Assembly (NCBI GenBank): GCA_023443285.1
Contig: JAEZVB010000107.1
Location: 1-64,000 of the forward strand
Source of the DNA: Bacillota bacterium
GTDB lineage: Bacteria > Bacillota > Negativicutes > Sporomusales > Sporomusaceae
Length of the DNA: 64,000 nucleotides
Reading direction: 5' to 3'
Shown here: positions 59,791 through 64,000 of the stretch, piece after piece
Layout of the letters: every line of letters starts with the position of its first letter
Position numbering within the stretch: the first letter of the stretch is position 1
Made by a program: the position numbers and the translations under genes
Notes under the pieces: generated by a model
What the model saw: the letters and a program-made list of their open reading frames with translations, nothing else
Database searches by the model: none
What the model was told of the DNA's origin: nothing

Positions 59791-60735
59791 ATGATGACTA
59801 TGAAGAAAATAATCGTTGCTATTTTGTTACTGGCGAGTTGCCTGATGCTCGGTCAATTTACGGCCTTGGCCACTGAAGGTGGGTCAAGCTACTACTTCCC
59901 AGGTGCCTCTACCACCTTCGCCCCTGCAATACCGCCAGCACCTGGTTTCATGATGGCCAATCAGATGCTGTTTTACAGTGGGGATGCTGGCAAGGCTGTG
60001 TTGGGAGGACAGGTCAGGCTTGATATGAAAGATAAGGCTTTTTATAATTATGTTGGCGGCTTCTATACCTTTGATAAGCCTGTGCTTGGCAACAAAAAGC
60101 TGCAGTTGGGACTTGCTGTGCCTATAGGCAACAATGATCTTACCGTAAGTGCCAGTACAGCCCATCATTCCGCTGGCAGATCTGACAGACATACAGCCCT
60201 TGGTGACACCGTGCTCACGGCCGCTTTGTATTGGAAGGATGGCGATTGCCATTATAAGCTGACTGAATCGGTCTTCGCGCCGACAGGCAGTTATAGTACC
60301 GATAATCTAATAAATGTCGGCCGCAATTATTGGGGCTTTGATACTTCACTTGCCATGACTTGGTTGAATGTTAAAACTGGGGCAGAATTCTCCATCACCC
60401 CTGGTATCATGTTCAATACCAAAAACTCTGCTACCGATTATAAGTCTGGCAATGAATTTCACGTGGACTTTGCCCTAAATCATCATTATTTTAAAGAAAA
60501 CCTGGCAATAGGTTTGCAAGGTTATTACTACAAGCAACTGTCAGCTGATAGCGGCAGCGGTGCTATGCTTGGCAGCTTCAAAGGCGAGGCATTCGGTATC
60601 GGGCCAGCTATTCTTTGGAAGCCCAAGGCGTACAAAGGTGATCTTGTAGTAGTCGCAAAATGGCTGCATGACGTTCACGAGACCAACCGCTTACGTGGCG
60701 ATTATGGGCAGCTAACGGTTGGTTATAAGTTCTAA
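59791..60735 (+). CDS. Outer-membrane channel-like protein (SphA/phenol MetA-pathway type)
   Basis: About 312 residues; signal peptide (MKKIIVAILLLASCLMLGQF, cleavage after ALA near 28). The mature chain has alternating beta-strand pattern throughout and terminates in Tyr-Lys-Phe, as outer-membrane beta-barrels do (TVGYKF). Resembles the family annotated as transporters in phenol-degradation (meta pathway) operons and SphA. Probably takes up a hydrophobic substrate or product related to the upstream phosphoesterase. Confidence 0.8.
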   Translation: MMTMKKIIVAILLLASCLMLGQFTALATEGGSSYYFPGASTTFAPAIPPAPGFMMANQMLFYSGDAGKAVLGGQVRLDMKDKAFYNYVGGFYTFDKPVLGNKKLQLGLAVPIGNNDLTVSASTAHHSAGRSDRHTALGDTVLTAALYWKDGDCHYKLTESVFAPTGSYSTDNLINVGRNYWGFDTSLAMTWLNVKTGAEFSITPGIMFNTKNSATDYKSGNEFHVDFALNHHYFKENLAIGLQGYYYKQLSADSGSGAMLGSFKGEAFGIGPAILWKPKAYKGDLVVVAKWLHDVHETNRLRGDYGQLTVGYKF

Positions 60736-60772
60736 AAAAAATACCTTGTTGCAAATGTGGAGGAAAAAATCA

Positions 60773-60997
60773 ATGCCAATCTATGAATACTCCTGTAAAA
60801 AATGTGGAAAACTAGTTGAATTGCTGCAGAAAAGCGGTGTAGAACAGGCTGGAATTGTTTGTCCTGATTGCGGTGAAGACGCTTTGACCAAAGTGCTTTC
60901 GGTTACTGCTCCATCGCAGATGGCAAAGCACTCGCCAAGTGGGTGCGATATGGGCAACAGCGGAGCTTGTGGCGGCTGTTGCGGAGGCTGTCATTAA
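60773..60997 (+). CDS. FmdB family zinc-ribbon protein
   Basis: 74 residues starting MPIYEYSCKKCGKLVELLQK, second pair CPDCG, then a Cys/Gly-rich tail ACGGCCGGCH. ATG 60773 has GTGGAGGA nine bases upstream. FmdB-like small regulators/zinc-ribbons are of uncertain role. Last gene of the phosphoesterase group. Confidence 0.88.
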   Translation: MPIYEYSCKKCGKLVELLQKSGVEQAGIVCPDCGEDALTKVLSVTAPSQMAKHSPSGCDMGNSGACGGCCGGCH

Positions 60998-61109
60998 AAA
61001 AATGACACAATACAAATGCTCTACAGTTCCATACGTGCTGAACAGTAGGGCATTTGTTATAAGTGGAGACTTGATTCAAGGGGTTACACCTTTAGAATGT
61101 TTGTCGAGA

Positions 61110-61156
61110 TTATCCAGGGAGAAGCCAGGAGTCTTAGGTGGCTTCTCCCTGGATAA
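61110..61156. repeat. Perfect 17-bp palindromic element
   Basis: TTATCCAGGGAGAAGCC and GGCTTCTCCCTGGATAA flank a 13-nt loop that contains GGAGTCTTAG. Shares TTATCCAGGGA, GGAGTCTTAG and GGATAA with the nested palindrome at 18302-18375. It may also act as terminator. Confidence 0.6.
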
Positions 61157-61177
61157 AAGGACATAGGGGGTATATTT

Positions 61178-61522
61178 ATGAAGCCCAAATCCAAGATTAA
61201 TAAACAAGTTGAGCCAACAGAACTGGTATCTGTACGACGAACCTGGAACAGTTGGGAAATTGCTGAGGTTTATGTAGGTGATGTGTCCAATCCTCTTTGG
61301 GATATAGTCAGCGGTGGAGTAAAGGAGTCGGCTCCTGATGCTTTGATTTATGGATATGTATGGTGCGACACCATTGTAACCGGCAGCATTGCCCATTCGT
61401 GTGTGCATGGCACTGCTCCCCACAGTATCAAAGTCTGCATCTTGCGCAAAGATAATTCGCCGCGAATCTACAATCATTTCTTAGCACTTGCGGGACCAAA
61501 ACCAGCTTGTTGGCAGCGTTAA
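61178..61522 (+). CDS. Protein of unknown function
   Basis: 114 residues, ATG 61178 behind AGGGGG. The middle (TWNSWEIAEVYVGDVSNPLWDIVSGG) is aromatic-rich and protein-like; three Cys toward the C-terminus. No signal peptide. No family recognised. Convergent with the biotin genes, from which a terminator at 61580 separates it. Confidence 0.6.
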   Translation: MKPKSKINKQVEPTELVSVRRTWNSWEIAEVYVGDVSNPLWDIVSGGVKESAPDALIYGYVWCDTIVTGSIAHSCVHGTAPHSIKVCILRKDNSPRIYNHFLALAGPKPACWQR

Positions 61523-61579
61523 TCTGTAGTCGTCAGCGTAGGTATGCGGCAGAAATACTAAAGATCCAGTATATATAAT

Positions 61580-61637
61580 AAAGCAGACTGACCTTCAGGC
61601 GGGATTTGCCGCCAAAAAGGTTGGTCTGCTTTGTTTT
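61580..61637. terminator. Terminator of the biotin operon / preceding gene
   Basis: AAAGCAGACTGACCTT pairs with AAGGTTGGTCTGCTTT; inner GGCGG/CCGCC pairing. Between convergent genes. Confidence 0.75.
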
Positions 61638-61690
61638 GAGCGTGTGGACATGAATTATGTGGTCGTCGCCTGACTCGCTAACTTGTCAGT

Positions 61691-63031
61691 TTATCCTAGT
61701 ACCTCGCGAATAGATTGTCTACATACCTGAATAATGCCAGGCATATCGGCGCGGTCAATAGTCAGCGGCGGATTGAAGTAGAGTACATCGCCAAGCGGTC
61801 TGAGTACAACGCCATTTTCTAGCGCTTTTTTGTAAATTTGATAACCAATCCGCAGCTTAGAATCAAAGGGCTCTTTGGTTAGCTTGTCGGCAACTAGCTC
61901 GATGGCATTAATTAGGCCGATAGACCGGATTTCGCCGACGTGCGGGTGAGTAGCCAATGCTTCGAAGATTAATTGATGGAAGTAGGCAGCATTTTCCTTG
62001 GCTTTCTCCAAGATATGTTCTTCCTGCAATATGGCAAGTACTTCATTGGCCGCTGCACACGCCAGCGGATTGCCGCTGTAGGTATGGCTGTGCAGAAACG
62101 CTTTACCTTCGCCATAGTCGGCATAAAACGCATCATATATCTTCTGGGTTGTTACTGCCAGCGCCATTGGTAGATAGCCGCCTGTCAACCCTTTGGACAG
62201 ACAGATAATATCAGGCGAGATATCGGCATGATCACAGGCAAACAGTTTGCCTGTGCGGCCAAAGCCTGTGGCAATTTCATCAGCGATCAGGTGTACCTTG
62301 TACCTGTCGCAGGCCTGGCGAAGCTTTTTCAGATATAGCGGGGGATAGATTTTCATGCCTGCCGCGCCCTGGACAAGCGGTTCGGCGATAAACGCGCATA
62401 CCGTATCTGCATGGCTACTAAAGGCTTCTGCCGCAGCCGCGAAACATTCCGCCTGGCAGTTGTCGCGTTGTTGCCCATAGCGGCAGCGATAGCAGTCCGG
62501 GCCGTCCACCCGGATAATATCAAGCAGCATGGGCTTATAGATTTGCGAATATATATCGACTCCGCCGACAGACAAAGCGCCGACAGTTTCGCCGTGGTAC
62601 GCGTCGCTTAAGGCCATAAAACGCGTTTTTTGCGGTTGACCGGTCTGATAGTGATATTGAAAGCTCATTTTCATGGCAGCTTCGATGGCGGAAGAACCAT
62701 TATCGGTGAAAAGAAACTTGGTCAATCCTGCCGGAAGCAGTCGAGAAAGGCTGTCACAGAGGGTAATCGCCGGGATATGGGAGAAGTTTGCAAAAATAAC
62801 ATGTTCCAGCTTATCAAGCTGATTTTTTATAGCGTTATTTATGCGGGGGTTGTTATGCCCTAACAGGTTACACCACCAGGAACTGACAACATCGGCATAA
62901 CGCTTGCCCTCAATATCATAAAGGTATAAGCCCTGGGCATGGTCGATTATGATGGGTGGCAGTTCTTCGTAGTCCTTCATTTGTGAGCAGGGATGCCAAA
63001 TATGCTGTAAATCTTTTTGGACTAAATTCAT
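61691..63031 (-). CDS. bioA: Adenosylmethionine-8-amino-7-oxononanoate aminotransferase
   Basis: 446 residues, class III aminotransferase: VSSWWCNLLGHNNPRI, FTDNGSSAIEAAMKMSFQY, ALSDAYHGETVGALSVGG, IADEIATGFGRTGKLFACDHA, PLP lysine in CLSKGLTGGYLPMAL. It makes 7,8-diaminopelargonate for biotin. 4 bp gap to bioD, same strand; part of the bioB-bioD-bioA operon. Confidence 0.95.
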   Translation of the reverse strand: MNLVQKDLQHIWHPCSQMKDYEELPPIIIDHAQGLYLYDIEGKRYADVVSSWWCNLLGHNNPRINNAIKNQLDKLEHVIFANFSHIPAITLCDSLSRLLPAGLTKFLFTDNGSSAIEAAMKMSFQYHYQTGQPQKTRFMALSDAYHGETVGALSVGGVDIYSQIYKPMLLDIIRVDGPDCYRCRYGQQRDNCQAECFAAAAEAFSSHADTVCAFIAEPLVQGAAGMKIYPPLYLKKLRQACDRYKVHLIADEIATGFGRTGKLFACDHADISPDIICLSKGLTGGYLPMALAVTTQKIYDAFYADYGEGKAFLHSHTYSGNPLACAAANEVLAILQEEHILEKAKENAAYFHQLIFEALATHPHVGEIRSIGLINAIELVADKLTKEPFDSKLRIGYQIYKKALENGVVLRPLGDVLYFNPPLTIDRADMPGIIQVCRQSIREVLG

Positions 63032-63034
63032 AGG

Positions 63035-63721
63035 TTAGACCTCCTCAAACAGACTACAAAGCGCATCTGTCTCCATAGCAAGGGAGACGGCCTGGCTGGG
63101 AACACAGGCGATAATTGGCAGCCGGGTAAGACGCTCAATGATAGTTTTGTTATCTCGGTGTAAGAAGTGGGTATCATCATAGTTATTGAGAATGATGCCC
63201 TTTACCGTAAGCCCCAGGCTCCCGGCATAATGAGCAGTAAGGACAGTGCTATTGATGGAGCCGAGCTCGGCTGAGGCTACTATGATTAGATCAAGCTTTA
63301 ACAGCTTGATAATGTCGGTTTGCATCAGGATGGTATCATCCATGCGCAGGGGGCAAACAAGGCCGCCGCAGCCTTCCACAGCAAGATAATCATATTGTCG
63401 CGAACTGTTGTTAAAGTCCGCAAGGATAACATCGGCCTCAATCAGTCGCTGCTCCAGTTGAGCGGCTAGATGGGGAGAAACCGGTGTTATATATATATAA
63501 GAAGTTAGCTCCTGCGGCGCCAGTGGGATTCCTGCAGTGTCGGCGACGAACTTACAATCGCCAGGGATTAGCTTGTCGTCAACATATTCTGCGCCGCTTA
63601 GTGCGGGTTTATAGTAACCGGCGTTAAACCCGCTGCTGCGGAGTTTTTTTACAATCAATCCGGTAACATAAGTTTTGCCGATATCAGTGCCGGTACCAGT
63701 GATAAATACGCCTTTACTCAT
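63035..63721 (-). CDS. bioD: Dethiobiotin synthetase
   Basis: About 228 residues; start at ATG 63721 (MSKGVFITGTGTDIGKTYVT) in overlap with the bioB stop. Walker A GTGTDIGKT and the VEGCGGL loop. It forms the ureido ring of dethiobiotin using CO2 and ATP. Confidence 0.95.
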   Translation of the reverse strand: MSKGVFITGTGTDIGKTYVTGLIVKKLRSSGFNAGYYKPALSGAEYVDDKLIPGDCKFVADTAGIPLAPQELTSYIYITPVSPHLAAQLEQRLIEADVILADFNNSSRQYDYLAVEGCGGLVCPLRMDDTILMQTDIIKLLKLDLIIVASAELGSINSTVLTAHYAGSLGLTVKGIILNNYDDTHFLHRDNKTIIERLTRLPIIACVPSQAVSLAMETDALCSLFEEV

Positions 63722-64000
63722 GAATTTTTGCCTCAAAGCCTAACTCGCTTACCATTGCCAGATCATCACTGATGGTGATTCCAGCCGTTGTCAGCATATC
63801 TCCTGATATGGCGGCGTTAGCGCCTGACTGGAACACAGCCTTGCCTTTATCAGGTAGTAAACCTCGGCCGCCAGCTAAACGGAGAGTGACAGCTGGCAGG
63901 ATAAAACGGTATATGGCAACAATCTGTTGCACATCCTCAGATGTAAGTTTAGGGAGGGTAGCAAGTGGCGTACCCTTAATTGGGTTTAGTATATTGACAG
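63714..64000 (-). CDS. bioB: Biotin synthase, C-terminal part (5' truncated by window edge)
   Basis: The last about 95 residues, open to the right edge: VNILNPIKGTPLA, VTLRLAGGRGLLPDKGKA, QSGANAAISGDMLTTAG, all highly typical of BioB. The radical SAM part is outside the window. Stop codon overlaps the bioD start by 8 bp, so bioB-bioD-bioA are translated as a unit. Confidence 0.95.
   Translation of the reverse strand, partial: VNILNPIKGTPLATLPKLTSEDVQQIVAIYRFILPAVTLRLAGGRGLLPDKGKAVFQSGANAAISGDMLTTAGITISDDLAMVSELGFEAKIHE

Overview
The window is about 64 kb of chromosome, most likely from a spore-forming Firmicute with an outer membrane (class Negativicutes, Sporomusaceae-like; inferred). Two things in the sequence point there together. 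A three-gene GerA/GerB/GerC-type spore germinant receptor operon (38981-42891) indicates an endospore former. A full-length AIDA-type autotransporter with a C-terminal beta-barrel (7652-11119) and a second outer-membrane channel-like protein ending in Phe (59791-60735) indicate a diderm envelope. The AT-rich intergenic DNA, many GTG/TTG starts, strong AGGAGG ribosome sites and many simple hairpin terminators fit. No rRNA, tRNA or CRISPR array was seen.

Layout. 1-2.6 kb: end of a REP-associated transposase, a pentapeptide-repeat protein apparently starting at ATT, a LysR regulator divergent from an ACT-like protein, then an acetyltransferase. 3.4-12 kb: a 7TM-PAS sensor kinase and LuxR-type regulator, a small receiver-like protein, then a compact surface-protein glycosylation cassette (Aah/TibC-like heptosyltransferase, AIDA-repeat autotransporter, FkbM methyltransferase). 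12-17 kb: MocR regulator divergent from a threonine dehydratase-like enzyme; a TetR/flavodoxin-type operon with two palindromic operators. 17-20.3 kb: a Cys/His-rich protein and a two-component pair whose sensor has its own Cys/His-rich N-terminus, with four helically phased TTTAT repeats upstream. 20.3-28 kb: a chemosensory module (receptor, CheA hybrid kinase, tandem-receiver protein) bracketed by two copies of an uncharacterised 49-residue protein gene.

28-38.9 kb: a lactate dehydrogenase family enzyme with an unusual specificity residue, small redox/stress genes under an Lrp-type regulator, a DUF2157/GDYXXLXY membrane pair, a GltD-like oxidoreductase, a zinc-ribbon protein, a DbpA-like RNA helicase and a CCA-transferase-like protein. 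39-46.9 kb: the germinant receptor operon, an EVE-domain protein, a two-domain polyphosphate kinase 2 and an HpaI-type aldolase followed by the relic of a second aldolase gene. 47-54.4 kb: an autoregulated XRE/membrane-protein pair, two more chemoreceptors (one probably N-terminally frameshifted), a MATE transporter and a YjbR-family protein. 55-64 kb: a LysR/siroheme-protein divergon, a Tat-exported metallophosphoesterase with an outer-membrane channel and an FmdB-like zinc ribbon, and the bioB-bioD-bioA biotin genes running off the right edge.

The most interesting units are the autotransporter glycosylation cassette with an added methyltransferase, the Cys/His-rich sensor system with its operator array, and the duplicated 49-residue gene with a conserved 43-bp upstream block. 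All functional assignments rest on reading translated sequence and motifs by eye; no database search was run.
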